Origin: Phenylobacterium sp.
GTDB lineage: Bacteria > Pseudomonadota > Alphaproteobacteria > Caulobacterales > Caulobacteraceae
Direction: 5' to 3'
Length of the DNA: 48,993 nucleotides
NCBI RefSeq assembly: GCF_030693405.1
Contig: NZ_JAUYAW010000036.1
Span: 1-48,993, forward strand
The first letter of the stretch is position 1; every line of letters starts with the position of its first letter. Positions 1-10,034 of the stretch are shown piece after piece. Both the position numbers and the translations under genes were made by a program. Below the pieces are notes generated by a model that saw only the letters and a list, made by a program, of their open reading frames with translations, was not told the DNA's origin and made no database searches.

Positions 1-521
1 GGGCCCTGACCTTCGGACCTCGCGTCACCCTGGTCCGTCAGCTGCATGGGGGCGGCCAGGAGCGCGGCCGTCGGGCCGGGACCGAGAATGTCGCCGGACT
101 GGCGGGCTTCGGCGCCGCGGCCGAAGCCGCCCAGCGGGACATGAGCGCCGCGGCCGCCCAGTCTGAGTGGCGCGACGCCGCCGAGGCGGCCCTGGTCGCC
201 GCCGGTGCGGTCGCCATTGGTGAGCAGGCCCCGCGCCTGCCCAACACGCTTTGCATCGCCGCCCCGGGGTTTCCGGCCGAACTGCAGGTCATGACCCTGG
301 ACCTCGCCGGGATCATGGTCAGCGCCGGATCGGCCTGTTCCTCGGGGAAGGTGAAGGCAAGTCACGTGCTCCTGGCCATGGGCCTGGATCAGTGCGCTGG
401 CGCGGCGATCCGCGTCTCGGGCGGCTGGTCCACTGGGGCTCAGGACTGGAAACACATGGTCGAAGCCTGGATCACGGCTTACGACCGCCACGCCGCGCGC
501 CGTCGCGCGCCTGCGGCCTGA
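1..521 (+). CDS. iscS: Cysteine desulfurase, IscS/NifS type (3' part only)
   Basis: PLP-dependent class V aminotransferase fold enzyme that takes sulfur from L-cysteine as an enzyme-bound persulfide for Fe-S cluster assembly. The window opens inside the gene; the first full codon is at base 3, and about 172 C-terminal residues are present. Visible family marks are [14 protein letters not shown], typical of the group I (IscS/NifS) branch, and the active-site loop [10 protein letters not shown] with its catalytic Cys codon at 336. The PLP lysine lies upstream of the window. The stop is followed after 10 bases by sufB, so it is very likely the early gene of the same operon, where alphaproteobacteria often have iscR-iscS ahead of sufB. 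A second, group II desulfurase (sufS) lies further down. The family call is firm; the symbol iscS rather than nifS is convention. Confidence 0.93.
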   Translation, partial: ALTFGPRVTLVRQLHGGGQERGRRAGTENVAGLAGFGAAAEAAQRDMSAAAAQSEWRDAAEAALVAAGAVAIGEQAPRLPNTLCIAAPGFPAELQVMTLDLAGIMVSAGSACSSGKVKASHVLLAMGLDQCAGAAIRVSGGWSTGAQDWKHMVEAWITAYDRHAARRRAPAA

Positions 522-531
522 AGGAAGAACA

Positions 532-1997
<1,466 letters not shown>

Positions 1998-2001
<4 letters not shown>

Positions 2002-2399
2002 CCCATGATCAAGCTCGGACCCTGTCTATGACTCTCAAAGCCGCATTCGAAGCCGAACATGCCCGCCGGGAGGCCGAGCGCCAGGCCCGGGAAGCGGCGG
2101 AACAGCAGCGACAGGCGGAAGATCTGGCCCGCGCCGAAGGCCTGGAAGCGATCCTGGCCAGAGACAGCGAGTTTCTGGCGAGCCGTGGCGTCGGGCTCGA
2201 GCGCCGTCGCTATACGGTGACCCTCGACCACGCCGACTACCGGATCGCCGCCTATTTCGAGGATGGTCAGGTGAGCGTGACGGCCTCGGACAAACGCAAC
2301 GCCACCACCTCGGCTGCGCCACGAAAGCAGCAGTTCGCCGAAAGCGTCGAGGACGCAGTGCTGATCATGGCGCAATTCCTGGCTGATGAGACCCGCTGA
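1998..2399 (+). CDS. Conserved-looking hypothetical protein inside the suf operon
   Basis: 133-aa protein of unknown function; I do not recognise a named family. The start at 1998 overlaps the sufB stop (ATGA), and its TGA at 2397-2399 shares one base with the sufC ATG, so it sits translationally locked between two core suf genes. A later in-frame ATG at 2028 is a possible start. The first ~55 residues are rich in Ala, Glu, Arg and Gln with heptad-like spacing ([20 protein letters not shown]), suggesting a coiled coil or long helix. The remaining ~75 residues look like a small alpha/beta domain. There is no signal peptide, membrane span or cysteine, so it is unlikely to bind a cluster directly. 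By position it may be an accessory factor of the SufBCD complex; that is inference. Confidence 0.8.
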
Positions 2400-3145
2400 T
2401 GCTGTCGATCAAAAACCTGCACGCCCGTGTCGAGGCCGCCGAAATCCTCAAGGGCCTGAGCCTTGAGCTGCCGGCCGGGGAAGTCCACGCGATCATGGGA
2501 CCCAATGGCGCCGGCAAGTCGACCCTCTCCTATGTGCTGACCGGCCGCCAGGGCTATGAGGTCACCGACGGAACCGCGACGCTGGACGGCGAGGACCTGC
2601 TCAGCCTGGAAGCCAATGAGCGCGCTGCGCGCGGGGTCTTCCTGTCGTTCCAGTATCCGCTGGAAATCCCCGGTGTCCCGGCCATGACCTTCCTGCGGAC
2701 GGCCATGAACGCCCAGCACAAGGCTCGCGGCGAACCGGAAATCAGCGCGACCGACTTCCTGAAGCGGGCCCGTGAGGTCGCCGGCCAGCTGAAGATGGAC
2801 TTCGACATGCTGAAGCGCCCACTGAACGTCGGCTTCTCAGGTGGTGAGAAGAAGCGGATGGAAATCTTTCAGATGGCGATGCTTTCGCCTCGCCTGCTCA
2901 TCCTGGACGAGACCGATTCAGGCCTGGACATCGACGCCCTGAAGATCGTCGCCGACGGGGTCAACGCCCTGCGCCGCCCTGATCGGGCCATGCTGGTCAT
3001 CACCCACTACCAGCGCCTGCTGGACTATATCCACCCCGACAAGGTGCATGTGCTGGCCGCTGGCCGCATCGCCGCCACCGGCGGTCCCGAACTGGCTCAC
3101 GAGCTGGAGCGGGAAGGCTATGACAAGTATGCGAGGGCCGCTTGA
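2399..3145 (+). CDS. sufC: Fe-S cluster assembly ATPase SufC
   Basis: 248-aa ABC-type ATPase without membrane domain; it powers conformational change in the SufBC2D scaffold. Visible motifs in order are Walker A GPNGAGKS (residues 34-41), the family-specific signature FSGGEKKRMEI, Walker B LLILDETDSGLD and the switch histidine in VITHYQRL. The ATG at 2399 shares a base with the preceding stop, and the TGA at 3143-3145 overlaps the TTG start of sufD (TTGA). Length is normal for SufC. Confidence 0.97.
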   Translation: MLSIKNLHARVEAAEILKGLSLELPAGEVHAIMGPNGAGKSTLSYVLTGRQGYEVTDGTATLDGEDLLSLEANERAARGVFLSFQYPLEIPGVPAMTFLRTAMNAQHKARGEPEISATDFLKRAREVAGQLKMDFDMLKRPLNVGFSGGEKKRMEIFQMAMLSPRLLILDETDSGLDIDALKIVADGVNALRRPDRAMLVITHYQRLLDYIHPDKVHVLAAGRIAATGGPELAHELEREGYDKYARAA

Positions 3146-4182
3146 CCCTCTCACTGGCCCTTGAGGCGCGCGACCTCTCTCAGCTCCCCAGCCGTCGGGA
3201 TGAAGACTGGCGATGGACTGACCTGCGTGGCCTGATCCGCGAACTGCCGGCGCCGTCCCCAGAGGTGAGCGCCGACCTGTCACCCGGCCCGTTCGGCGAC
3301 GAGGGCCAGGCCGAGTTGCTCGTGGTCAATGGTCGGGTGTGGGGAGACGTAGGTCTGCTCACCCTGGCAGAGGGCGAGGCGAGGGTGGTTCGCCTCCGGT
3401 TTGTCTCCGCGACGGCCGCCACCGGGCATGGGATCAAGCTGGCCGTCAGTCTGGCCCCCGGAGCGCATCTGACGCTGCTGGAATCCTATGAGGGCCAGGC
3501 GCCGGACTATCTGGCCGATGCGGCCCTGAACGTCCGCCTGGAGACGGGCGCCCGCCTCGAGCGCATCGTCCTGGCAAGCGATCACGCCGAGGGGGTCAGC
3601 GTCAGCACCGCGAGCGTCAGCCTGGCGCCTGGGGCGGGCTTCGCCCAGACGGTGCTGACCGACGGGGCGCGGCGCCAGCGCCTGGAAACCCGGGTCGAGC
3701 ATCCAGGTCAGTCGGCCGCCGTTCGGATGGACGGCGCCTATCTGATCGCTGACCGCCGTCACGCCGACCTGACCACGGCGGTCAACCACGCCGGAACGGA
3801 CGGAACCACCGACCAGCTGGTCAAGGGCGTGGTGGCCGACCAGGGGCGCGGCGTCTTCCAGGGACGGATCACCGTCAGCCCTGGGGCAGATCGTACCGAC
3901 GCGCGGATGGGGCACCACGCTCTGCTGCTGTCCGACCGGGCCGAGGTCAACGCCAAGCCAGAGCTGCTGATCTTCGCCGATGACGTGGCCTGTGCGCATG
4001 GCAATACGGTCGGCGCCCTGGATGAGGACGCCCTCTTCTACGCCCAGCAGCGCGGCATCCCCGAGGCTGAGGCCCGGGCCATGTTGACCGAGGCCTTCAT
4101 CGGTGAGGTCATCGACCGCATCGTCCATGACGGCGCCCGCGAGGTCGCCCGCGCCTGGGCCGCCAAGAGGCGGGTGGGCTGA
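3142..4182 (+). CDS. sufD: Fe-S cluster assembly protein SufD
   Basis: 346-aa SufD, the SufB paralogue that completes the SufBC2D scaffold. The N-terminal half is divergent, as is usual; the C-terminal half carries the conserved beta-helix and signature DDVACAHGNTVGALDED with its conserved histidine, followed by LFYAQQRGIPEAEARAML. I take the TTG at 3142, which overlaps the sufC stop as TTGA, because no ATG occurs early in the frame and every other junction in this operon is overlapping. SufD is somewhat shorter than the E. coli protein. The stop shares a base with the ATG of sufS. Confidence 0.93.
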   Translation: MTLSLALEARDLSQLPSRRDEDWRWTDLRGLIRELPAPSPEVSADLSPGPFGDEGQAELLVVNGRVWGDVGLLTLAEGEARVVRLRFVSATAATGHGIKLAVSLAPGAHLTLLESYEGQAPDYLADAALNVRLETGARLERIVLASDHAEGVSVSTASVSLAPGAGFAQTVLTDGARRQRLETRVEHPGQSAAVRMDGAYLIADRRHADLTTAVNHAGTDGTTDQLVKGVVADQGRGVFQGRITVSPGADRTDARMGHHALLLSDRAEVNAKPELLIFADDVACAHGNTVGALDEDALFYAQQRGIPEAEARAMLTEAFIGEVIDRIVHDGAREVARAWAAKRRVG

Positions 4183-5396
4183 TGGCGTTCGACGTCGAGG
4201 CCGTGCGCGCGGAGTTTCCGATTCTGCAGCGGCAGGTGAACGGCCATCCCCTAGTCTATCTGGACTCCGCGGCCTCGGCCCAGAAGCCTGAGGCTGTGAT
4301 CTCGGCCATGAGCCGGGCCATGGAGACCTCCTACGCCAATGTGCATCGGGGTCTGCACACCCTGGCCAATGAGACCACCGAGGCGTTCGAACAGGCCAGG
4401 GCCTCCGTGGCCCGGTTCATCGGCGCGGACACCGATGAGGTGGTCTTCACCAAGGGCGCGACCGAAGCCATCAATCTGGTCGCCGCAGGGCTGGGCGCGG
4501 GGCTGAAGGCCGGCGACGAGATCCTGCTCACCCAGATGGAGCACCACGCCAACATCGTCCCCTGGCACTTCCTGCGCGAACGCTTGGGCGTCGTGCTGCG
4601 GTTCGCGCCCGTCACCGAGACCGGCGAGCTCGATCTGGCGGCCATGGGCCAGATGATGGGGCCCCGCACAAAGGTCGTGGCCTTCAGCCACATGTCGAAT
4701 GTGCTGGGCACCGTAAATCCGGCCGCCGAGATCATCGGCATGGCCAAGGCGGCTGGCGCGCTCACCCTGGTGGATGGTTGCCAGGCGGTCGTTCACCAGG
4801 TGGTGGACGTCAAGGCGCTGGACGCCGACTTCTATGTCTTCTCCGGCCACAAGCTCTATGGGCCCACAGGGATCGGCGTCCTCTACGGGAAGCGCGAACG
4901 GCTGGCCGAGCTGCCGCCCTATCAGGGGGGCGGCGAGATGATCGCCACAGTGACGGAAGACGCCATCACCTATGCGGACTCCCCCCACCGGTTTGAAGCC
5001 GGGACCCCGGCCATCATCGAAGCCATCGGCCTGGGCGCGGCCATCGAGTGGCTGAGCGGCCTTGATCGGGAGGCTATCGCCGCCCACGAGGCGGCCCTCT
5101 ACGCCCGGGTTCTCGACCAGCTCTCCGGCGCCAACTGGTTGCGGATCATCGGCGAGGCGCCGGGCAAGGGCGCGATCCTGTCCTTCACCATGGAGGGGGC
5201 GCACGCCCACGATGTGGCCCAGATCCTGGATCGCTACGGGGTCGCTGTCCGCGCCGGCGCCCATTGCGCCGAGCCGCTGATGCGCCGGTTTGGCGTCACC
5301 TCCAGCGCCCGGGCCTCCTTTGGCCTCTACAACACCGAGGCTGAGGCTGACGCCTTCGCCGCCGCCCTTTTCAAGACTCAGACCTTTTTCGCGTGA
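4182..5396 (+). CDS. sufS: Cysteine desulfurase SufS (group II)
   Basis: 404-aa PLP-dependent cysteine desulfurase/selenocysteine lyase of the SufS branch, supplying persulfide sulfur to the SufBCD scaffold. The N-terminal DSAASAQKP, the PLP lysine in SGHKLYGPTG (Lys224) and the catalytic loop RAGAHCAEPLMRR (Cys362) are all present, so it should be active. The usual partner gene sufE or sufU is not in the window. The ATG at 4182 overlaps the sufD stop by one base. It is the second desulfurase of this operon, after the IscS-type gene at the window edge. Confidence 0.96.
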   Translation: MAFDVEAVRAEFPILQRQVNGHPLVYLDSAASAQKPEAVISAMSRAMETSYANVHRGLHTLANETTEAFEQARASVARFIGADTDEVVFTKGATEAINLVAAGLGAGLKAGDEILLTQMEHHANIVPWHFLRERLGVVLRFAPVTETGELDLAAMGQMMGPRTKVVAFSHMSNVLGTVNPAAEIIGMAKAAGALTLVDGCQAVVHQVVDVKALDADFYVFSGHKLYGPTGIGVLYGKRERLAELPPYQGGGEMIATVTEDAITYADSPHRFEAGTPAIIEAIGLGAAIEWLSGLDREAIAAHEAALYARVLDQLSGANWLRIIGEAPGKGAILSFTMEGAHAHDVAQILDRYGVAVRAGAHCAEPLMRRFGVTSSARASFGLYNTEAEADAFAAALFKTQTFFA

Positions 5397-5761
5397 ACGC
5401 CATGGATGACGCCCCCGCCACGACCACAGCCGCCACGCCCCTGTCCCAGGGCGAGTTGGATAAGCTGACCGATCAGCTGATCGACAAGCTCAAATCGGTC
5501 TATGACCCCGAGATCCCGGTCGACATTTATGAGCTCGGCCTGATCTACAAGGTCGACGTTTCCGACGACAAGGACGTGGCCATCGACATGACCCTGACCG
5601 CGCCGGGCTGCCCGGTGGCCGGAGAAATGCCGGGCTGGGTCCATGATGCGGTGATGGAGATCGGGGAGATTCGATCCTGCACTGTGGAGCTGGTTTTTGA
5701 TCCCCCATGGGATCCTTCGCGGATGTCCGACGAAGCCAAGCTTCAACTCAACATGTTCTGA
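5393..5761 (+). CDS. sufT: SufT, DUF59/MIP18-type Fe-S maturation factor
   Basis: 122-aa protein of the DUF59 (MIP18) family, which includes the SufT proteins involved in Fe-S cluster maturation. The family core runs from about residue 22: YDPEIPVDIYELGLIY, then the conserved cysteine in APGCPVAGEMP (Cys73). The ~20-residue N-terminus is Ala/Thr-rich and probably unstructured. The start is either GTG 5393, overlapping the sufS stop as GTGA, or ATG 5402; I list the overlap start because of the pattern of this operon. Role in this organism is inferred from operon position and family. Confidence 0.93.
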   Translation: MNAMDDAPATTTAATPLSQGELDKLTDQLIDKLKSVYDPEIPVDIYELGLIYKVDVSDDKDVAIDMTLTAPGCPVAGEMPGWVHDAVMEIGEIRSCTVELVFDPPWDPSRMSDEAKLQLNMF

Positions 5762-5776
5762 CCCCATATCCTGATC

Positions 5777-6181
5777 ATGGAACCTTTGAACCTCACTCCT
5801 GCGCCCCGCGCCCGCCGCCCCAGGCCCCAGGTCGTCTCCCTGACCGAGGCGGCGGCGGACCGCGTGCGCGACATCATGGCCCGGGCCGACAAGCCCTATG
5901 CGGGCCTGCGGGTGGGCGTGAAGAACGGCGGCTGCGCGGGCCAGGAGTATGTCCTGGAATATGCCGAGACCGCCGGCGCTATGGATGAGGTGGTGCAGGA
6001 CAAGGGCGTGACTATCCTGGTCGAGCCCAAGGCCGTGCTGTTCCTGATCGGAACGGTGGTGGACTACGAGACAACCGCCCTGTCGTCCAAGTTCGTCTTC
6101 CGCAATCCCAACGAGACCGACGCCTGCGGCTGTGGCGAGAGCGTCACCATCGTGCCGCAGACCGACGAGTCTGAGGCTTAG
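5777..6181 (+). CDS. sufA: A-type Fe-S carrier protein (SufA/IscA/HesB family)
   Basis: 134-aa HesB/IscA-type carrier that accepts and transfers Fe-S clusters or iron. All three conserved ligand cysteines are present: Cys53 in GGCAGQEY and Cys117/Cys119 in ACGCGES. The first ~18 residues are a basic, Pro/Arg-rich extension ahead of the standard domain. The gene follows sufT after 15 bases and ends the forward operon; the next gene (crotonase) converges on it with only eight bases between stops and no clear terminator hairpin. Which A-type subclass it belongs to is uncertain, and the symbol is chosen from operon context. Confidence 0.93.
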   Translation: MEPLNLTPAPRARRPRPQVVSLTEAAADRVRDIMARADKPYAGLRVGVKNGGCAGQEYVLEYAETAGAMDEVVQDKGVTILVEPKAVLFLIGTVVDYETTALSSKFVFRNPNETDACGCGESVTIVPQTDESEA

Positions 6182-6189
6182 GCCGCGCC

Positions 6190-6999
6190 TCAGCGGCCCT
6201 GGAACTGAGCCGGCCGCTTCTGCAGGAAGGCCACGACGCCCTCGCGGGAGTCCTCTGTCAGACCGGCTTCGCGCTGAACGACCCGTTCGGCGTGCAGCTG
6301 CTCGGCCCATTCGGCGTCGAGGCCGTCCCAGACCAGCTTGCGGATGTAGCCAAGCGCACGCGGTCCGGTGGCTAGCGCCTGGGCGAGCTCCATGGCGGTG
6401 TCCATCAGCTCGGCGTCGGGCACGCAGCGGTTGATCAGACCCCACTGCAGGGCCGTCGCCGCCGGCAGTTTTTCGCCCAGGAGGGTAAGTTCCATGGTCC
6501 GGGCCTTGCCCACCAGCCGGCTCAGCAGATAGGTGGCGCCGCCGTCCGGCACGAGCCCGATGCGACGGAAGGCCTGCAGGAAATAGCCGCTCTCTCCGGC
6601 CACGATCAGATCGCCCATCAGGGCGATGGAGCAGCCGATTCCGGCCGCCGCGCCGTTCACCGCGGTCACGATAGGGATCGGATAGTCGCGCATGCGCGTG
6701 ACGAAGGGATTGTAGACGGTTTCCAGCGCGCTGCCGGAGTCTCGCGCCTGGGCCTGCATCTGGTCTTGGGCGGCGGGCGCATCGGCCCGACCGGTCAGGT
6801 TGGCGCCCGAACAGAAGCCGCGGCCCTCGCCGGTGATGACCACGCAGCGGACGCCGGATTCAGGCGCCGCGAAGCCCGCCATGGCGTCGTCCAGCTCGGC
6901 CATCAGGTCAAGGCCAGCGGCGTTGAGGGTCGACGGATCGCAAAGGGTGACCACCGCCACACCGTCGGAGACCGAGGTCTTGATCTTGCTGTAGGCCAT
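6190..6999 (-). CDS. Enoyl-CoA hydratase/isomerase (crotonase), PaaG-like
   Basis: 269-aa cytosolic crotonase-superfamily enzyme acting on CoA thioesters. It shows the first oxyanion-hole segment GRGFCSGANL, the second NGAAAGIGCSIAL, and RRIGLVPDGGATYLLSRLVG. The VPDGG aspartate where hydratases carry glutamate resembles 2-(1,2-epoxyphenyl)acetyl-CoA isomerase (PaaG) and related isomerases more than true hydratases. No other phenylacetate genes are nearby, so the substrate is unknown. Its start lies 85 bases downstream of the GGDEF gene's stop, with an AGGAGT-like sequence just before the ATG. Confidence 0.92.
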   Translation of the reverse strand: MAYSKIKTSVSDGVAVVTLCDPSTLNAAGLDLMAELDDAMAGFAAPESGVRCVVITGEGRGFCSGANLTGRADAPAAQDQMQAQARDSGSALETVYNPFVTRMRDYPIPIVTAVNGAAAGIGCSIALMGDLIVAGESGYFLQAFRRIGLVPDGGATYLLSRLVGKARTMELTLLGEKLPAATALQWGLINRCVPDAELMDTAMELAQALATGPRALGYIRKLVWDGLDAEWAEQLHAERVVQREAGLTEDSREGVVAFLQKRPAQFQGR

Positions 7000-7084
7000 G
7001 ATGGGACTCCTCTGGTGCGCGGACTGCGATCCTGGAGGAACCTACGTTGCGTCAGCCAAGGAGGGAATGGGGCAGAGCCAATCC

Positions 7085-8140
7085 TCAGGCGGCGTCGGAC
7101 AAGGGTTCGGCCATGCTCACGCGATTGCGCCCGCCATGCTTGGACGCATATAGCGCCGCGTCGGCCCGCTCCATCAAGCTGTGGGCCGACTCACCGGGAT
7201 GCCGTTCGGCAAAGCCAGCCGAGACGGTGATGTTGCCCAGATCTTCATTGGTGGAGCGTCGCTTCAGCACCCGCGACCCGATCTCTTCGCGAATCTCTTC
7301 GAGCGCCACGGACGCGGCCTGGCGATCCTCGTTAGGGAAGATCAGCGCGAATTCCTCACCGCCATAGCGGGCGGCCATCCGCGGGGTGGCGCCCACCCGG
7401 CCGATGACGCTGGCCACATAGCGGATGACCTGGTCGCCGGTCTGGTGGCCCCAGGTGTCGTTGAAACCCTTGAAGTGGTCGATGTCGATCAAGGCCAAGG
7501 TCAGGCAGCCGCGGCCGGCATCGGCCTCCAGGCAGGCCCGCTCGAGTTCTTCGTCAAAGGCCTTTCGGTTGGCGAGGTTGGTCAGACCATCAGTGGTGGC
7601 CTCCCGGCGCACCAGCTCAAGGTGCTCGCGCAGGCGCGCAACTTCACTGCTGGATTCGCTGAGGCGCTTTTCGAGAGACTGATTCTCTAGCTGCACACGC
7701 TGGGTGGCGCCGGCCAGGGTCTTCACCGTCGCCTCCAGGCTGGCGACGTCTTTCTCAGCGGCCAGGGACTGGCTGGCGGTGGCCAGGGTGAGGCCATAGG
7801 CCTTGCTGGACTGTTTGGCGGAGTCGATGGCGGCCGAGACGGAGGCCAGTTCGCGGCTCAACTGGTCGCCAGTGTCGCGTATCTGCTCATTGAGCTTGGC
7901 CTTGGGCAGGTAAAGGGCCGCTAGCTCCTCGCTCACCTGATCTGTGAACGCCGTGCCTGCCGAGAGCATGCGGGTCATTTCCTGGCCCAGCGGCGCATTG
8001 GGTGCGGCGAGGAAATGGATCCACAGTTCGAAATTCAAGGAGGTCGGCCAGATCCGATGGCGTTCCATCTCTTCGATGGCCTTGCGGGCCAGGCCGAAGC
8101 CCTCCGGGCCCCTGAGCCGTATCTCGAGTTCATGAGACAT
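7085..8140 (-). CDS. Diguanylate cyclase (GGDEF domain) with N-terminal coiled coil
   Basis: 351-aa predicted diguanylate cyclase making the second messenger c-di-GMP. Residues ~1-90 form an uncharacterised N-terminal region; ~95-185 are a long helical/coiled-coil linker (LENQSLEKRLSESSSEVARL); the GGDEF domain follows, with LIDIDHFKGFNDTWGHQTGD and active site GGEEF at 260-264. The inhibitory RxxD site normally five residues before GGEEF reads ATPR, so product inhibition through the I-site is probably absent. There is no membrane span or signal peptide. I chose the ATG at 8140; a GTG at 8182 would add 14 residues. The domain plan and the helicase and suf neighbours recall Caulobacter DgcB, but I cannot confirm orthology. 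Confidence 0.93.
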   Translation of the reverse strand: MSHELEIRLRGPEGFGLARKAIEEMERHRIWPTSLNFELWIHFLAAPNAPLGQEMTRMLSAGTAFTDQVSEELAALYLPKAKLNEQIRDTGDQLSRELASVSAAIDSAKQSSKAYGLTLATASQSLAAEKDVASLEATVKTLAGATQRVQLENQSLEKRLSESSSEVARLREHLELVRREATTDGLTNLANRKAFDEELERACLEADAGRGCLTLALIDIDHFKGFNDTWGHQTGDQVIRYVASVIGRVGATPRMAARYGGEEFALIFPNEDRQAASVALEEIREEIGSRVLKRRSTNEDLGNITVSAGFAERHPGESAHSLMERADAALYASKHGGRNRVSMAEPLSDAA

Positions 8141-8261
8141 TGACTGCCTTCCCTGCCCACCGCGGCCGACATCCGACCCCACGGTTTCCCCCGCACCTTG
8201 AGCGTGACCTTAAAGGCCAGAATCAAACGACCGGTTAAGGCGATACCGCCGGTCGCAGATC

Positions 8262-9869
8262 CTAGTCGTCCCGGGTCGGGGTCGGCCGAAGAAGGAAGGC
8301 TGGCGTGTCGCCGCCGAATCCGCGGACGCCATTGCGGTTGTCGTCGGCCTCGTCGCGGGCCTTGACCCCCCGGATGGGACGTTCCGCCTGACGCGGGGCG
8401 CGGCGTGGAGCCGGCTCAGGCGCCGCTGTGTCCTGCGGCGCCGGTTCCGGGGCGGCCACGACGGTTTCAACCGGCTGGTCTGCGGTTCGGTCAGGCCGGG
8501 CGCGGGTCCGCGTGCGGCTCCGGGCTCTCGGACGATCCTCGGCCGCCGGCGCCTCTGTTGGCGCAGGCGCGGCTTCAACCGCCTGGACAGCTTCCGGAGG
8601 GGCGGGCGCGGTCTGATCGGCGTCGTCACGGCTCGGGCGTCGGCCGCGGGCGGGCGCGCGGGACTCGCCCCGGCGACCGTCGCGGCTGGAGGCGCCTCGG
8701 CCGCCGCTGCGGCCGCGCTCGTCCGTAAGGCTCGCCCAGTCGAGGTCCAGGGGCGCCAACTGCGGCGTCTGGCCGATCAGCTTCAGCACCTTGTCCAGGG
8801 ACTTGGAGTCCGCGGGGGTGACGATCATATAGGTTTCGCCGGTCCGCCCAGCCCGCCCGGTCCGCCCGATGCGGTGGACATAGTCGTCGGCGTGGTGAGG
8901 GACGTCATAGTTGAATACGTGGCTGACGGCCGGAATATCCAGGCCACGGGCCGCCACGTCCGAAGCCACCAGGAGCTTCAGCTCGCCCTTGCGGAAGCTC
9001 TCCAGCGTCCGGGTGCGCGTCGCCTGATCCAGATCGCCGTGGATCGGGGAGGCGTCAAAGCCATGGCTCTTCAGCGACTTGGCGACGATGTCGACTTCGG
9101 TCTTCCGGTTGCAGAAGACGATGCCGTTCTTCACATCGGCCCGCTCGGCCAGGGCGCGCAGCGCCGCGCGCTTGGCCTTGGAATCAGAGACCGGAAGTTC
9201 GGTGATGTACTGGGTGATGGTTTCGGCGGTGGTGGCCGGGCGGCTCGCCTCGATCCGGGTGGGATCATTGAGGAACTGCTTGGTCAGCCGGGTGATCTCC
9301 GGCGGCATGGTGGCCGAGAAGAACAGCACCTGACGCTTGGGCGGCGTCATTTTGAAGATGCGCTCGATGTCGGGGATGAAGCCCATGTCGAGCATGCGGT
9401 CGGCCTCATCGACCACCAGCATCTGGACCCCGGTGAGCAGCAGCTTGCCGCGCTCGAAATGGTCCAGCAGGCGACCGGGCGTGGCGATCAGCACGTCGAC
9501 GCCCCGGTCGAGCTTGGCTTCCTGGTCGCCGAACGAGACGCCGCCGATCAGCAGAGCCCAGCTGAGCTTGTGGTACTTGGCGTACCGCTCGAAGGACATC
9601 GAAACCTGGTCGGCCAGCTCCCGGGTCGGGGCGATCACCAGGGCGCGAGGCATGCGGGCCTTGGAGCGGCCGGCCGCCAGCCGATCAATCATCGGCAGGG
9701 TGAAGGCCGCGGTCTTACCGGTGCCGGTCTGGGCGATACCCAGGACGTCGCGTCCGGCAAGGGCGACAGGGATCGCCGCCTCCTGGATGGGAGTCGCATC
9801 GGTGTAGCCGGTTTCGGCGATGGCCTTCAGCGTCGAATCCGACAGGCCCAGAGAGGAAAATTCAGTCAT
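8262..9869 (-). CDS. DEAD-box ATP-dependent RNA helicase with Arg/Ala/Pro-rich tail
   Basis: 535-aa DEAD-box RNA helicase. The motif series is complete: Q-motif region TPIQ, Walker A AQTGTGKT (46-53), PTRELADQ, TPGR, DEAD (154-157), SAT, ARGLDIP and HRIGRTGRAGR. The helicase core ends near residue 365. The last ~150 residues are low complexity, rich in Arg, Ala, Pro and Glu (for example GRSGGRGASSRDGRRG), typical of RNA- or degradosome-binding tails of RhlE/RhlB-type helicases. By remembered gene order near dgcB it may correspond to Caulobacter RhlB of the RNA degradosome; RhlE is the alternative. A promoter-like sequence lies ~80-105 bases upstream. Confidence 0.95.
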   Translation of the reverse strand: MTEFSSLGLSDSTLKAIAETGYTDATPIQEAAIPVALAGRDVLGIAQTGTGKTAAFTLPMIDRLAAGRSKARMPRALVIAPTRELADQVSMSFERYAKYHKLSWALLIGGVSFGDQEAKLDRGVDVLIATPGRLLDHFERGKLLLTGVQMLVVDEADRMLDMGFIPDIERIFKMTPPKRQVLFFSATMPPEITRLTKQFLNDPTRIEASRPATTAETITQYITELPVSDSKAKRAALRALAERADVKNGIVFCNRKTEVDIVAKSLKSHGFDASPIHGDLDQATRTRTLESFRKGELKLLVASDVAARGLDIPAVSHVFNYDVPHHADDYVHRIGRTGRAGRTGETYMIVTPADSKSLDKVLKLIGQTPQLAPLDLDWASLTDERGRSGGRGASSRDGRRGESRAPARGRRPSRDDADQTAPAPPEAVQAVEAAPAPTEAPAAEDRPRARSRTRTRARPDRTADQPVETVVAAPEPAPQDTAAPEPAPRRAPRQAERPIRGVKARDEADDNRNGVRGFGGDTPAFLLRPTPTRDD

Positions 9870-9947
9870 TCATCGGCAAATCAAGATCAGCGGGCGTCAC
9901 GTCGCGCCCCTGATCGACAAGCGCGGCGTGATCGACGCGCGCCGCGG

Positions 9948-9975
9948 AACATAGGCGGAAGCGCTTTCAAGTCAA
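9948..9975 (-). promoter_or_regulatory. Candidate sigma70-type promoter of the RNA helicase gene
   Basis: On the minus strand TTGACT (9975-9970), 16 bases, then TATGTT (9953-9948), giving a leader of about 70 bases before the helicase ATG at 9869. The spacer contains the 8-bp palindrome AAGCGCTT, which could be an operator. Recognition is by consensus only. Confidence 0.45.
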
Positions 9976-10034
9976 CGCATGTCGCCCGGCTAAGCCGCAT
10001 GGAGGCGCCGATTGTTCGCGCGGCGCCGCAGGTC

